Positions 52,677 through 61,722 are shown, counted from the stretch's first letter. The stretch: DNA of 64,000 bases from Paenibacillus sp. YPG26 (GCF_023704175.1 NZ_CP084530.1:2362501-2426500); one strand, 5' to 3'. Notes: generated by a model not told the origin, from the letters alone. Program-made: numbers and translations.

Positions 52677-53630
52677 TTATTCATAATGCACCCACTTCTT
52701 CTGAAGAGTGACCTGTACAATGGTTAGGATGAACAGAAGCACGAACAGCACCCAGGCGATCGCGGAAGCATAACCCATCCGCATGAAAGAGAAGCCTTCG
52801 CGGTACAGATAAATCATGAGCACAAGGCTTGAATTGTTAGGGCCGCCCGCAGCCGTGGCATCCTGAGCCCCACCCGTCATGACATAGATTTGCTCAAATG
52901 CCTGGAAGGTGGAGATCGTACTGAGCACAACAACCAGAAAAGTGGTCCCCGATATCAGTGGGACGGTAATATTCAGAAATTTCCTGAAAGTTCCGGCTCC
53001 ATCAATCTCAGCCGCTTCGTATACATCTGAGGGCACATTTTGCAGCCCTGCCAGGAAGATGACCATAATGTAGCCGATCCCTTTCCACACCGCAATGAGG
53101 ACCAGAAGCGGGATTACCAGCTGAGGATCTTGAAGCCATGTCTGCGGGTCGAGGCCCATCCGGGTCAGGAAATCATTCGCCAGACCAAAACGCGTGTTGA
53201 AGAATGCATCCGACACATACAGAATAACCGTCCAGGAGGAAATTACCGGCAGAAAGTGGGCTAGCCTGAACAGCTTGAGACCCCTGAGCTTTTGATTAAG
53301 CGCCGAGGCTAGAATCAGTGCCAGAATGGTCTGCAGGGGAACAAACAGGACAGCGAAATAAAGCGTATTGCCAAGTGCCTTCCAGAAAATGGGCTCATTA
53401 AAGAGCTTCGTGTAATTGTCTAGTCCCGTCCATTTCGGCGGGTTGAGGATATCATATTCCGAGAAGCTGAAATACAGGGAGGCTATCAGTGAGCCCAGCA
53501 CAAATACGATGAAATGAACCAGGTAAGGGGCAACCATCAGAAGTCCCCATTTTCCGTCAGAGTTCAGTCTCTTTCTACGCCGGCGAACCGGATTCTTAAC
53601 TTCCGTAGGTGCAAGTTCCGTATTTCCCAT
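52677..53630 (-). CDS. Carbohydrate ABC transporter permease (MalF/UgpA type)
   Basis: Inner-membrane permease of about 317 residues with a basic N-terminal segment (RRRRKR near 17-22) and six or seven helices. The EAA loop reads VYEAAEIDGAGTFRKFLNITVPLISGTT near residues 209-236 (in parts). It precedes its partner permease and follows the binding-protein gene after a 150-base gap that contains a stem-loop. The ATG at 53630 is six bases from AGGGA; a GTG one codon earlier is possible. Confidence 0.93.
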   Translation of the reverse strand: MGNTELAPTEVKNPVRRRRKRLNSDGKWGLLMVAPYLVHFIVFVLGSLIASLYFSFSEYDILNPPKWTGLDNYTKLFNEPIFWKALGNTLYFAVLFVPLQTILALILASALNQKLRGLKLFRLAHFLPVISSWTVILYVSDAFFNTRFGLANDFLTRMGLDPQTWLQDPQLVIPLLVLIAVWKGIGYIMVIFLAGLQNVPSDVYEAAEIDGAGTFRKFLNITVPLISGTTFLVVVLSTISTFQAFEQIYVMTGGAQDATAAGGPNNSSLVLMIYLYREGFSFMRMGYASAIAWVLFVLLFILTIVQVTLQKKWVHYE

Positions 53631-53721
53631 CACGTTCCCTCACTTTCTCCAGCATCCGGCCTAACCGGATGTCTAGTGAAGTTATATGGACAGAATGTTT
53701 CATAGATTCTTACGTTTAAAT

Positions 53722-53770
53722 GGATACGGGCAGCCCCGCCACATCAAGTGGACAGGACCGCCGTGTATCC
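53722..53770 (-). ncRNA. Large intercistronic stem-loop between binding-protein and permease genes
   Basis: On the minus strand GGATAC and GTATCC form the base, with GGCGG/CTGCC, TCC/GGG and CCAC/GTGG stems inside and a loop TTGAT. It has no clean T-tract. Such structures between binding-protein and permease genes protect or partly terminate the transcript, giving excess binding protein. That effect here is an inference. Confidence 0.5.
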
Positions 53771-53786
53771 GCTCTGATCAGATTAA

Positions 53787-55139
53787 TTACTTCTTGTAGA
53801 ATTCGTTGAGCACCTGCTGAACATCTTTATCCGCTGTGGATAGAGCCTGATCTGCCGGAATTTCACCTTGGAATGCACGGTTAATGCTTTCATTGAATTT
53901 GCCTACCCACTCGCTCCATACCGCATTGACATCCAGCGTACCCGCGAATTCAAAGCTGTCCAGGAACGCTTGCTTGTTGGCAGGCTTGCCGTTCAGGAAC
54001 TGCTCGGAGTTCGCCACAGATTTCTTGACCGGAACAGCTTCACCGAGTGAAGCCCACTCTTTCTGAGCTTCATCCGTAGTTGCCCAGAATTTCACCCATT
54101 CCCAAGCGGCGTCGCCGACCTGGTTCTCGGCCTTCTTGTTAATCACCCAGCTGTTCGCGATGACTGGAGAGAAGCGTTTGCCGTCTGGACCTTTTGGCAG
54201 AAGTGTAACATCATAGTTCAGGCCGGCATTGTTCGCATCCATCGTGCGCGCGTAGATCCCGATCCGCATTGCGGCTGCCTTGCTCGGGAACGGCGCCATA
54301 TTGCTCTGGAAGCTCTTCAGATCAGCAGGAGTTGGAAACAGGTGGCGGTTCATCCCATCCACGATCCAATCCAGTGCCTTCTTGTTCTCTGGCGAGTTAA
54401 TAATCGACTTCTGCAGCGTAGGATCAAGCACACCCCCGCCAAAGGATTTCAGAACAGGCATCCAGCCTTCTGTGATACTGAAGAACGTTAGTCCATATTC
54501 CTTCACCTTCTTGCCGTCGAACGCGGCATCTGTAGCATATTTACCATTGGAGTCCAGCGTCAGCTTCTCGGCAGCCGCCTTCAGATCATCCCAGGTCCAG
54601 TCCGTGGTCGGATAAGCAACCTTCGCCGCATCGAACATGTCTTTGTTATAGTAGAGAACGCCTATTTGAATTCCTTGAGGCACACCCCAATATTTGCCGT
54701 TGGTGTCTTTATTGAAATCGAGACCATAGTATTCATCATGCTTCAAATCCTTGCCGATTAGATCCGTGAGGTCCTTGAGTGCGCCGCGCTCAGCATATTT
54801 AGGGACCAGTACTCCATCTGACAGCCACACATCAGGTGCGTTGCCTGCGGCAATCTGAGTATCCAACTTCTGGAAGAATTGTCCATATGGTGAGGATTCA
54901 GTCTTCACTTTAATGTTCGGATGGGAATCCTGGAACTTCTTCACCAGTTCCTGCATCTTAGCATCGGTCTGAGCGGAAGAGTAATAGCCAAGTCTTAGCT
55001 CCACTTGTTCTTGTACGGCCTCTCCGGAAGGAGTGACTTCTTTCTCCTTATCACTGCTTGAGCATGCTGACAACAGGATGGATGAGAACAAAAGCACAGC
55101 AAGGATCAAAGCTCCGCGTTTGAATGCCAGATGTTTCAT
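53787..55139 (-). CDS. Extracellular sugar-binding lipoprotein of the ABC importer
   Basis: Solute-binding protein of 450 residues (family 1, CUT1). The signal peptide ends in LLSAC, so Cys26 is lipidated; SSSDKEKEVTPSGE is the flexible tether. The body starts with the typical LRLGYYSSAQTD strand and contains AGNAPDVWLSDG near residue 97-108. It should deliver oligosaccharides to the two permeases downstream. A CcpA/LacI-like operator with a TATAAT box lies about 160 bases upstream. Ligand unknown; the surrounding genes suggest an acylated or uronate-containing oligosaccharide. Confidence 0.93.
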   Translation of the reverse strand: MKHLAFKRGALILAVLLFSSILLSACSSSDKEKEVTPSGEAVQEQVELRLGYYSSAQTDAKMQELVKKFQDSHPNIKVKTESSPYGQFFQKLDTQIAAGNAPDVWLSDGVLVPKYAERGALKDLTDLIGKDLKHDEYYGLDFNKDTNGKYWGVPQGIQIGVLYYNKDMFDAAKVAYPTTDWTWDDLKAAAEKLTLDSNGKYATDAAFDGKKVKEYGLTFFSITEGWMPVLKSFGGGVLDPTLQKSIINSPENKKALDWIVDGMNRHLFPTPADLKSFQSNMAPFPSKAAAMRIGIYARTMDANNAGLNYDVTLLPKGPDGKRFSPVIANSWVINKKAENQVGDAAWEWVKFWATTDEAQKEWASLGEAVPVKKSVANSEQFLNGKPANKQAFLDSFEFAGTLDVNAVWSEWVGKFNESINRAFQGEIPADQALSTADKDVQQVLNEFYKK

Positions 55140-55300
55140 GATAAGCCCCCTTAATTAATTTTATAAAGAAAAGTAATCACCTTTTCTGGAAGCAATTACT
55201 TTCTCTTATAATATTAAAACTACCTAGTTCAACCTTATTGGTCAACGGCCTTAATAAGTCCGAAAATACTTTAAAAAAATTTTAACCTGCTTATATCCCT

Positions 55301-55319
55301 ATTATATGAAGCGCTTTCA
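55301..55319 (-). promoter_or_regulatory. TATAAT box and cre/LacI-like operator of the ABC importer genes
   Basis: On the minus strand TTTGAAAGCGCTTCATATAAT contains a perfect -10 (55301-55306) directly after TGAAAGCGCTTCA (55307-55319), a dyad resembling cre but one base short of the consensus length. The -35 is weak. A bound repressor would occlude the -10. Confidence 0.6.
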
Positions 55320-55375
55320 AATGTAGACTATATGCGTCGGAAGAAGCATGCAGCTTCTATCCGCAGTGAATCTGA

Positions 55376-57436
55376 TCAGATCTTCAGTACCCAGCTCCGG
55401 GTCGACTGTCCTGGCTGCTCCCTGGCTGCAATGACCTCACCTGAGAGATGAACACCGGCGAACTGGTATCCCTTAGGACCTTGATGGGAGACAAGGAGCG
55501 TATCCACCGTATCATCCCGCTCGATCTCGACCACCGTCGCCATATGAGACTCAAGCTCCCGGCCATAGCTGTCCCTGGCATTTCCAAGTCTCACCTCAAG
55601 CCGGGTCTGTTCATCAGGCCTTTCCGGATAGAACAGCGTCACGAACCGGGTTAACCCCTGACCGGATTGCTGGAGCACAGCTCTCACAGCAGGCGTCTTC
55701 TCGTTATAATTTCTCGACACCCAGGAAGATTCGAACCTTACCGTCGCAGGGATAACCGGGATAATCCGCAGGGAAGGTCCGGCACATGAGCCATGCTGCT
55801 CCGCTGAAGCAATGATCTCTCCCGGGTCCTTCAGTTCAGTGAGGGTCATTCCCTCAGCAAAATGCAGCGGAAGCTCATAGTTATGCACCCCATGCGAACG
55901 CAGAGTATCTATGACGACCCAGTAATCCGGCTTCATGAATATGATCTGCCTCTTGATCTGGACAGGCTGCTCGAGCCGCCAATAACCATCATGACCTGCT
56001 TCCGCATAATCAAATCCATGATTGGTCCGCCACACTCTGCCGAGCGGATTAGCTTCTGCATTCCAACGCCAGGAATCCACATATTCCGAGATCGTTCTGC
56101 CGTCCACCGAGATGGTGTTGTGCTGCAGGGACTCCATGAAATATCGCCGTTCCTCGTTCTCCATGTACGTATAACGTCCGGGATCAATCAGGAACTGCTG
56201 ACCATAGGCAGATAAGCTGAAATGCAGCAGGTCGTCATGACCATGTGCCCGGATTACATCCATATGTCCCGCATCGAACAGCAGGTATCTGGCGTCTGCC
56301 GACCAGTCACTGCGCATGAACACATATCCGCTATCCTCAAGGTGAGTGGAGCAGAATGCGGGCTCTGCTGGTGCCAACTGGCCGTACCGATTATATCCAT
56401 CACTGCCGAAGTACCAGATTCCCTCATAATCCAGATGCTCATAAGCCTGGCTCTTCAGATCACCACGCTCAAATAGACAAGCGCCACGGCTCAGGACATC
56501 TCTTACATCTGTACCGTCACTGTCTCCAAGCATGGGCTGGTGGCCATCGGGCTGAACAAAGGCAAGCGTAGCAGTGTACATGCTGTCCAAGGTCTGCCGC
56601 AGCAGATCAGGAAGCTTATACCCGTTAATTTCGCCAAGCCATAAGGATTCGAAGATGCAGTGCAGCACCTCGTGATGATACATCGTGCACTGCTCATTGT
56701 GCATGCCATCCCCGAATACTTGAACAGGAGCCATCTCTGCCAGCCGCCGGGCTGCTGTCTCAAGCCAATCGGGAGATTCCTCAAATTCCGGGAACAGCAA
56801 AGCCAATTGGAACAAACCATTGGTCTCCAGATATCCCCAGTTGCTTTGCCTATCATGCGAGGTATAGGCCCGGTTCAGATATATGCCATGAAGGCGGACC
56901 GCCTCCTTGAATAGGTTCTCCTCTTCCTCCGTCCACAGCGATGAGGTACGGACACAGAAGTAGCCTTTCAACCAATGCGTAATTCTTATTCCACTGTCCA
57001 GCTTCCGCCAGGTATCCTTTACGTTATAAGCATTGGCTGCACTCGCATCAAGCTCTTCCAGACTAAGCGGATTCTGCTTGATCCAATCCTTCATCAGACG
57101 GATATATGCCGCTGCATACCGGTCCTCATTCGTGAGCCAGTAAGCCTGACCAAGCTCACTCATGTATCTCGCCCGGTTCAACATGACCAGCCATTCCAAG
57201 TCATCATGGTGACGGTAATTCCAGTTGATCTGCCCCTCGAAGGTCACAGGCTCTGTACATCGTTCCATGTCCCACCTGTGAGTGAAGATGAATGTGTTGG
57301 CGCAGGCCAAGTCAGACCGGTGCAGCACTTCCTTGACTTCGTCAGGCCACTTGCTGTGACATGTGGACACTATGAAATCCTTATCTTCGGGTAACCAGTA
57401 GAATCGCGGGTTCGGTAACATGTTCTGAGTGTTCAC
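55376..57436 (-). CDS. Heparinase II/III-family protein, cytoplasmic
   Basis: Polysaccharide lyase-like enzyme of 686 residues. Residues about 100-330 form the helical (alpha/alpha toroid) domain; the beta-sandwich follows with the family motif RAHGHDDLLHFSLSAYGQ (near 396-413; H398, H400), then LIDPGRYTYM and the HNTISVDGRT loop. No signal peptide is present, so it should act on imported oligosaccharides, as exo-type oligouronide lyases do. The start is a GTG. It is downstream of the serine-dehydratase genes and upstream of the ABC genes, separated by a 236-base promoter region. The substrate is unknown. Confidence 0.88.
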   Translation of the reverse strand: MNTQNMLPNPRFYWLPEDKDFIVSTCHSKWPDEVKEVLHRSDLACANTFIFTHRWDMERCTEPVTFEGQINWNYRHHDDLEWLVMLNRARYMSELGQAYWLTNEDRYAAAYIRLMKDWIKQNPLSLEELDASAANAYNVKDTWRKLDSGIRITHWLKGYFCVRTSSLWTEEEENLFKEAVRLHGIYLNRAYTSHDRQSNWGYLETNGLFQLALLFPEFEESPDWLETAARRLAEMAPVQVFGDGMHNEQCTMYHHEVLHCIFESLWLGEINGYKLPDLLRQTLDSMYTATLAFVQPDGHQPMLGDSDGTDVRDVLSRGACLFERGDLKSQAYEHLDYEGIWYFGSDGYNRYGQLAPAEPAFCSTHLEDSGYVFMRSDWSADARYLLFDAGHMDVIRAHGHDDLLHFSLSAYGQQFLIDPGRYTYMENEERRYFMESLQHNTISVDGRTISEYVDSWRWNAEANPLGRVWRTNHGFDYAEAGHDGYWRLEQPVQIKRQIIFMKPDYWVVIDTLRSHGVHNYELPLHFAEGMTLTELKDPGEIIASAEQHGSCAGPSLRIIPVIPATVRFESSWVSRNYNEKTPAVRAVLQQSGQGLTRFVTLFYPERPDEQTRLEVRLGNARDSYGRELESHMATVVEIERDDTVDTLLVSHQGPKGYQFAGVHLSGEVIAAREQPGQSTRSWVLKI

Positions 57437-57445
57437 TGGGTTCCA

Positions 57446-58351
57446 CTACTCCTCTCCGATTGCTGCTGCGGGCGGCGGATTGCCAAACAATTGGTCCTTG
57501 ATCCGACGGCCGGTCGGCGTGTCAGCAAGCCCGCCCATGGCAGTCTCCTTCAAGGTATTCGGCATCGCCTGACCGACCCGGTACATAGCCGCAATCACTT
57601 CGTCTGCGGGAATCACGCTCTTGACCCCGGCCAGCGCCAGATCAGCTGCCACCAGCGCATTCGCAGCCCCCATGGCATTGCGCATGACACAAGGCACCTC
57701 GACCAGTCCCGCGACGGGATCGCATACCAGCCCGAGTGTGTTCTTGAGCGCAATGGCCACAGCCTCAGCCGACTGCTCCGGTGTCCCCCCCGCAAGCTCA
57801 ACTACCGCTCCGGCTGCCATTGCGGAAGCCGACCCGACCTCAGCCTGGCATCCCCCTGCCGCACCGGATATGAAGGACTGGTTCGCGATCACCATGCCAA
57901 TTGCGCCTGAGGTGAATAGAAAGCGAACCATCTCTTCCCTGCTGACCCCGAGCTCAGGTGCCAGACCGAACAAACATCCGGGTATGACGCCGCAAGCGCC
58001 AGCCGTTGGCGTTGCAATAATCGTACCCATTGCCGCATTGACTTCGTTGGTTGCAATGGCGCGGCTGACCGCATTCAGCATTCTCCTGCCGGAGACCGTG
58101 CTTCCACCAGCCGCATAGGCGTGAAGCTTCTTGCCCTCCCCGCCGGTCAGGCCGCTGTGGGAGCGAATATCTTCGGTAAGTCCCCGTTCGACTGCCTGCT
58201 CCATGGTATCCAAATGCGCCTGCATTCTGTTAATTACCGCCTCGCGCGTACAGTCTGCAGCCATCATTTCTTCCAGAATCATGATCTCAGAGATCGGGAC
58301 CTTTGCCTGGTTCGCAAGCTGGACCAGCTGTTCAATTGTCTTGAATTGCAC
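57446..58351 (-). CDS. sdaAA: Iron-sulfur L-serine dehydratase, alpha subunit
   Basis: Catalytic [4Fe-4S] subunit of two-part L-serine ammonia-lyase, 301 residues: L-serine gives pyruvate and ammonia. The cluster cysteines are C168, C210 and C221; their spacing of 42 and 11 residues equals that of characterised enzymes, so the active site looks intact. The GACGVIPGCLFG segment near residues 118-129 is also conserved. It starts with a GTG, ten bases after AAAGGAG, and follows the beta-subunit gene by 25 bases. Its position among sugar-degradation genes is odd; it may act on serine or a related amino acid from the substrate. Confidence 0.93.
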   Translation of the reverse strand: MQFKTIEQLVQLANQAKVPISEIMILEEMMAADCTREAVINRMQAHLDTMEQAVERGLTEDIRSHSGLTGGEGKKLHAYAAGGSTVSGRRMLNAVSRAIATNEVNAAMGTIIATPTAGACGVIPGCLFGLAPELGVSREEMVRFLFTSGAIGMVIANQSFISGAAGGCQAEVGSASAMAAGAVVELAGGTPEQSAEAVAIALKNTLGLVCDPVAGLVEVPCVMRNAMGAANALVAADLALAGVKSVIPADEVIAAMYRVGQAMPNTLKETAMGGLADTPTGRRIKDQLFGNPPPAAAIGEE

Positions 58352-58376
58352 GGCAGCTGCACTCCTTTCCGGAGGT

Positions 58377-59042
58377 CTATAGAGGAGCTATAATGCGTAC
58401 TCCGTGTACATCGGGAATAGCTTCAACTTCACTTCCCATAATCTCATCCATAGGCTGATCGGTCTCGATCAGCAGCAGAGCTTCCTGTCCCTTCCCCTTG
58501 CGGGACATATGCATGCTTCCGATATTAATCTGGTGATCGGCCAGAACCTGCGCAATCGAGGCAATCATGCCGAAGTGATCCTCATGGAACACCAGCATGG
58601 TCCAGTAATCCCCGGTCAGATTCACTTCGAATCCGCCTGCTTCTTTAATCTCAATCTTGCCTCCACCAATCGAGACTCCTTTGATCTCCAGGCTTCCTTG
58701 GTCATCAGTCAAGGTAATTCTCGCCGTATTCGGATGTTCCTCTGGATCATCTGCGGTTACGATAAGGATATCAATATTCAGATCCTTCGCCATGAGGAGG
58801 GCATCCTTGATTCTTGGATCAAAAGTATCAAATTGCAGGATGCCGCCTGCCAGGGCCACATCGGTTCCATGCCCTCTGAATGTTTCTGCAAAGGAACCAT
58901 ACAGAACGAATTCCGCTCTGCGCGGTTCTCTTCCGAACAGCATCCGGGCCATCCGTCCAATTCGAGCTGCGCCCGCGGTGTGGGAGCTGGACGGGCCGAT
59001 CATGGCCGGGCCGATAATGTCGAATACGGATCTGAACTTCAT
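58377..59042 (-). CDS. sdaAB: Iron-sulfur L-serine dehydratase, beta subunit
   Basis: Regulatory subunit of 221 residues. The GPSSSHTAGAARIGRMAR region near the N terminus and a C-terminal ACT domain (about 150-220; LVFHEDHFGMIASIAQVLA) are the family layout. The ATG at 59042 overlaps the upstream stop (ATGA), so it is translationally coupled to the DapA-like gene. The order beta then alpha is the usual Bacillus one. Another ATG at 59054 is less likely because the ribosome site would be too close. Confidence 0.92.
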   Translation of the reverse strand: MKFRSVFDIIGPAMIGPSSSHTAGAARIGRMARMLFGREPRRAEFVLYGSFAETFRGHGTDVALAGGILQFDTFDPRIKDALLMAKDLNIDILIVTADDPEEHPNTARITLTDDQGSLEIKGVSIGGGKIEIKEAGGFEVNLTGDYWTMLVFHEDHFGMIASIAQVLADHQINIGSMHMSRKGKGQEALLLIETDQPMDEIMGSEVEAIPDVHGVRIIAPL

Positions 59043-60115
59043 ACGTTCAACCATTCCTCTAGATGTGCCTTCACAAAGGCATCATCGTTCAGATGAGGAT
59101 ACTGCCGGTACACCCGGTCGATCTCTTCCATCTGTCCTTCCGATAATTCCTCGTCAGGATTCAGACACCATCTGCCCTCAAGGAGTCCCTGCCGGCGAAG
59201 AACCTCATGAATGCCCGGAATACATCCATGGAATCCATGGGAAGGATCGAACAAAGCCGCATTGGTATCTGTAATCTGTGCCCCTCTCTGCAGGAGCTCG
59301 GCTGGAACTGCTGAGGCTCCTTGTTCCCGCAAGGCCATAATCTCACTGAACAGCTCAACCGCTGTCCGTGTCCATACAGCCCAGTGTCCGAGAAGTCCTC
59401 CGGCAATTCCTTTCTCGTAGCTCCTTCCCTCTTCCTCGAACCGGTAGGTTGTGAGCAGGTCGGCCACAATGTTGTCATCGTTGCCGGTATACAGCACAAT
59501 CTCATCTTTTCGGCTGGACATGCAGACTGCCCTAACCACATCCAGAGTCTGATACCTGTTGAAGGGAGCCATCTTGATCGCTTTGACCCCGGGTATCTCC
59601 GCAAGCTCCTTCCAGAATGAATAACTGAGCGGCTTGCCGCCCACAGCCGGCTGCAGATAGAAGCCGAACACCGGAATAATGTCCGTAATGGCCTCTACCC
59701 GCTGCAGCAGCTGAGCCTCGGTCCAATCTCCCAGCCCGCCTGTGCTTACCAGCCCAAGGTCGTAATTGTATTTGACTGCGAGTTCTGCCTCCCGGAGTGC
59801 CTGATCAGTAGGTCCACATATCCCTGCCACCTTGATCAGCGGCCGGTCAAGCCGGGCGGCCTCCACCTCTTCAGCCGCCAGACGCAGAACGGGTTCAAGC
59901 AGACCTACATCCGGCTCACGAATCTCAAATTGTGTGCTGTGTACGGCAACGGCAATCCCCCCTGCTCCGGACGCCATATAATAACGCGTCAATGCCCGCT
60001 GCCTGCGCTCATCGAGCCTACGGTCCTGATTCAGTGCCAAGGGATGGGCCGGGATGACCGTTCCCTTCTGCAGCAGGCTATGGACTGAAGAACTTAGCTC
60101 CCTGGATTCCCCCAT
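59039..60115 (-). CDS. DapA-superfamily aldolase/lyase 2 of the catabolic cluster
   Basis: Class I aldolase-type TIM barrel of 358 residues, far from DapA in sequence. The Schiff-base lysine is K181 (KAIKMAPFNRY), and VFGFYLQPAVGG near 149-160 holds the Tyr expected for proton transfer. The first strand is VIPAHPLALN, and its C terminus has an additional helical extension of about 70 residues. Superfamily members use pyruvate or 2-keto acids. It starts one base after the SDR gene ends, and its stop overlaps sdaAB. The two DapA-like products bracket the cluster, so they may cleave different intermediates. Confidence 0.82.
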   Translation of the reverse strand: MGESRELSSSVHSLLQKGTVIPAHPLALNQDRRLDERRQRALTRYYMASGAGGIAVAVHSTQFEIREPDVGLLEPVLRLAAEEVEAARLDRPLIKVAGICGPTDQALREAELAVKYNYDLGLVSTGGLGDWTEAQLLQRVEAITDIIPVFGFYLQPAVGGKPLSYSFWKELAEIPGVKAIKMAPFNRYQTLDVVRAVCMSSRKDEIVLYTGNDDNIVADLLTTYRFEEEGRSYEKGIAGGLLGHWAVWTRTAVELFSEIMALREQGASAVPAELLQRGAQITDTNAALFDPSHGFHGCIPGIHEVLRRQGLLEGRWCLNPDEELSEGQMEEIDRVYRQYPHLNDDAFVKAHLEEWLNV

Positions 60116-61132
60116 TTAGAAAGCACCTGTCCTTTCTTGGAAGTGTGTAGGCTTGCCTAGAGTCTCTCCACCCCTCTCCACCCATTCCAGTGTCCAATTG
60201 ATCATTTCCCGGAGTGATACCCGGGGATAACCGAACAGCTGATGCGATTTGGAGGCATTGCTCAGCAGGGCTGTCTCCCGCTCTTCTCCCGTGAATACAG
60301 GCTGCTTGCCCAATCCTTCTCCAAATCTTTCGGCCAGCCACCTAATGGAAACGGTTTCAGGACCGGTTACGTTAAGCGTAACTGCGGGTGATTCACTAAT
60401 TAGAAGTGACCGGATAGCCATCTCATTGGCATCTCCCTGCCAGATTACATTCACTTGACCCATTGAGAGATCGATAGGACGCCCTTCATTTACAGCGCTT
60501 GCTACTTCCAGCAGTATGCCATACCGCAGATCAATCGCGTAATTCAACCGGAAATTCACAACCGGCGTGCCGTTCTCCCGGGAGAAATATTCGAATACGC
60601 GCTCCCGGCCGAGACAGGACTGCGCATACTCCCCAACTGGGCCAACCGGGTGCTCTTCAGAAGCCCCGCCAAGGGACACGGGAGTCAGCGGATAAATATT
60701 TCCGGAGGAGAAAGATACAATGCGCGAATTGCGATACTTCTCAGCAACACGTCCTGGGAGGTACGCGTTCATGGCCCAGGTGAAGTACTCCCTTCCGGTT
60801 GTACCGAATTTGTGACCCGCCATATAAATGACATTTGGAACATCCGGGAGCGCACGCAGGGCCTGATCATTCAGCAGATCTGCACTGATCGTCTCGATGC
60901 CGGAATCTTCCAGTTCCTTCTGCAGTGTACCTGATGAGAACCGGGATACACCGATAATCTTCTTCTTCACACCGGCAGCCTCGGCTCCCCGTTTCGCTAA
61001 TTTGGCCAGACTCGGGCCCATCTTCCCGCCTACGCCCAGAATCAGAATATCTCCATCCAATTGGGCAAGATCAGCGGCCAACGCAGCAGACGGCTCACTT
61101 AAGCACTTCTCTAATTCGGATACTGTTCGCAC
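60116..61132 (-). CDS. SDR/NAD-dependent epimerase-like protein
   Basis: Extended short-chain dehydrogenase of 338 residues. The coenzyme loop GVGGKMG (G33, G36, G39) is present and FSSGNIYPL lies near residues 141-149. The catalytic YxxxK motif reads YAQSC (Y169, C173): the usual Lys is Cys. This may mean altered chemistry or a non-catalytic role. It is the first gene of the cluster; a candidate promoter lies 54-82 bases upstream. The product may epimerise, reduce or dehydrate a sugar derivative. The fold call is strong but the reaction is unknown. Confidence 0.82.
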   Translation of the reverse strand: MRTVSELEKCLSEPSAALAADLAQLDGDILILGVGGKMGPSLAKLAKRGAEAAGVKKKIIGVSRFSSGTLQKELEDSGIETISADLLNDQALRALPDVPNVIYMAGHKFGTTGREYFTWAMNAYLPGRVAEKYRNSRIVSFSSGNIYPLTPVSLGGASEEHPVGPVGEYAQSCLGRERVFEYFSRENGTPVVNFRLNYAIDLRYGILLEVASAVNEGRPIDLSMGQVNVIWQGDANEMAIRSLLISESPAVTLNVTGPETVSIRWLAERFGEGLGKQPVFTGEERETALLSNASKSHQLFGYPRVSLREMINWTLEWVERGGETLGKPTHFQERTGAF

Positions 61133-61722
61133 TACCCATCACCTCTTCTGATCATAAAGTCGCCTGCATTGGTCTTTCTATCCTCATACTAGGACCCTCC
61201 ATATTAAAAGACAATGACTTTAAGTAGTCCCTTATTCTTACAAGTACCAGTCTCATCCTACCGTCTAACTTACCGATAATAGGCGCTCTGCTTCGGCCTA
61301 TAGAATGCTGTACAGCTGGTGTCTGATTTTGACCCCATTTATAGATTTATTTGTCATGCGCAGGTATTTCACTTAGCTATCCCGGTTCTCTCTACCCTCT
61401 ACTAAGGTGCTTACGGACTAACAAGTCTTTTGAATATGGAACCTCGCCCCTAACTGTTCTATGAGACTTATGAATGAACATTCCTTCTAATTGGTAACTA
61501 AATGGTACTTTTGTAGCCCCTCCCTAGGTTGATATGTCTTTATCCTCTTTCTTTCGACTACATCTCTGAAAAGCCGCCTCCGCCCGATTGAGGTGCTGCC
61601 TCTCAAAAACATAGTAAAACAGTAGGATATGTTTTCTTCCAAAAATATGTAAAATCTTAGTATCTTCAATCTATCATTTTAAGACTAGTAAGCGGAACCC
61701 AAATTGAGAAGGAGGAAACCAT
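61133..61722. other. Divergent intergenic region of about 590 bases
   Basis: Lies between the first gene of the catabolic cluster and the S8 protease gene. The left end holds a candidate promoter for the cluster (61186-61214). The rest is AT-rich, without a convincing small gene (a 60-codon minus-strand frame at 61487-61669 has no ribosome site) and without a recognisable riboswitch or terminator. The protease promoter should lie near 61600-61690 but I cannot assign it. Confidence 0.4.
61186..61214 (-). promoter_or_regulatory. Candidate promoter of the catabolic cluster
   Basis: On the minus strand TTGTCT (61209-61214) and TAGTAT (61186-61191) are separated by 17 bases; each matches the sigma-A consensus at four of six positions. 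No cre site is seen near it. Confidence 0.4.

Noticed and set aside
58404..59096. 230-codon plus-strand frame
   Set aside because: Antisense to sdaAB.
61487..61669. 60-codon minus-strand frame in the 590-base gap
   Set aside because: No ribosome site, no recognisable domain, composition like AT-rich noncoding DNA.
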